Source of the DNA: Syntrophobacter sp. SbD2
GTDB lineage: Bacteria; Desulfobacterota; Syntrophobacteria; Syntrophobacterales; Syntrophobacteraceae
Length of the DNA: 6,087 bases
Assembly (NCBI GenBank): GCA_900290385.1
Contig: OMSV01000042.1
Location: forward strand, 1 to 6,087
Direction: 5' to 3'
Shown here in pieces: positions 5,745 to 6,087 of this stretch (position 1 is its first letter; each line of letters begins with the position of its first letter). The notes under the pieces are model-generated. The model ran no database searches, was not told where the DNA came from, and saw nothing but the letters and a program-made list of their open reading frames with translations. A program made the position numbers and the translations under genes.

Positions 5745-6087
5745 ATGAGACGCCTACCCTTCGAGGCAGAAGAAATAGCTATCCTTGCGCAGGCTATTGA
5801 AGCCTCGGAAGAGCTCATAAGCGATTTTTACAAGATTTCCACCTCCGAATGGAAAAGATACCGGTATGATATACAAAACTTGAGTGACCTTGGCGAAGAG
5901 GAAGTCACCGATGTCGCTTTCGCCCAAATTCGTCGAGATCTCAGACGCCCCGGTGATAGGACGCGGGGAAGCGAACCGGGCGATTTTTTCAAAATCTGCA
6001 TCCAGGACCATGTGATCCGCAGGGCTGTTGAGCGCGACAAAGGGATCAGGCTTTTCCCGCTCACGGCTTACATAGTGACTCATGAGC
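5745..6087 (+). CDS. Partial protein of unknown function (N-terminal 114 residues), running off the right edge
   Basis: An uninterrupted frame starts at ATG 5745 and stays open to the window end. An in-frame TAG at 5715-5717 makes this ATG the first usable start, and GGAG at 5731-5734 lies 10 nt upstream. The product is soluble, charged and mostly helical: an acidic N-terminal helix (FEAEEIAILAQAIEASEEL, residues 6-24), a basic-acidic middle and a basic RRDLRRPGDRTRG patch (63-75). No signal peptide or membrane segment is seen. I do not recognise the family. The visible part ends in Val-Thr-His-Glu (111-114) after a hydrophobic stretch, the way the zinc-protease motif HExxH begins, but the deciding residues are outside the window. 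An opposite-strand frame covers 5754-6083. I prefer this strand because of its start context, its position after the terminator and its evenly amphipathic composition. Confidence 0.7.
   Translation, partial: MRRLPFEAEEIAILAQAIEASEELISDFYKISTSEWKRYRYDIQNLSDLGEEEVTDVAFAQIRRDLRRPGDRTRGSEPGDFFKICIQDHVIRRAVERDKGIRLFPLTAYIVTHE

Noticed and set aside
5754..6083. Minus-strand 109-residue reading frame
   Set aside because: It is opposite the plus-strand frame that starts at 5745 and is still open at the edge. The plus frame has a defined start after an in-frame stop and follows a terminator. Some doubt remains because the minus frame also looks protein-like.

Overview
The window reads as chromosomal DNA of an anaerobic bacterium. 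The best guess is a Desulfobacterota (former Deltaproteobacteria) sulfate reducer or syntroph. That guess rests only on gene style: split two-subunit B12 mutase, MeaB, AT-rich dispersed repeats between genes and a group II intron. No taxonomic marker is present.

Layout, left to right. Positions 1-61 (+) look like the 3' end of a bacterial group II intron: the end of domain V, then domain VI with a bulged adenosine; the rest lies off the left edge. Positions 84-3394 hold a minus-strand operon, transcribed right to left: the large catalytic subunit of a coenzyme-B12 acyl-CoA mutase (1676-3394), its small B12-binding subunit (1133-1558) and a MeaB/ArgK-type G-protein chaperone (84-1040). The two subunit genes are separated by an AT-rich repeat cluster. 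A sigma70-like promoter sits upstream at 3520-3548. A long stretch without a convincing gene (about 3550-4120) separates this operon from a divergent plus-strand gene for a 448-residue polytopic membrane protein (4138-5484), followed by a hairpin and a strong intrinsic terminator (5576-5607). At the right edge, an open reading frame (5745-6087, +) runs off the window.

How the genes work together. The two subunits form a B12 carbon-skeleton mutase, and MeaB would gate cofactor loading and protect the enzyme. The family is usually annotated as methylmalonyl-CoA mutase. However, the two residues that read the substrate (Tyr89 and Arg207 in Propionibacterium MutB) are Phe92 and Gln210 here, the pair found in isobutyryl-CoA mutase. 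The likely chemistry is therefore isobutyryl-CoA/butyryl-CoA interconversion, or rearrangement of another acyl-CoA without a free carboxylate. The same subunit carries a perfect in-frame 18-bp tandem duplication that adds six residues.

The most novel object is the membrane protein. It appears to be built from five two-helix units, each ending in a Trp-Pro-type motif on the same membrane face. I do not recognise its family.
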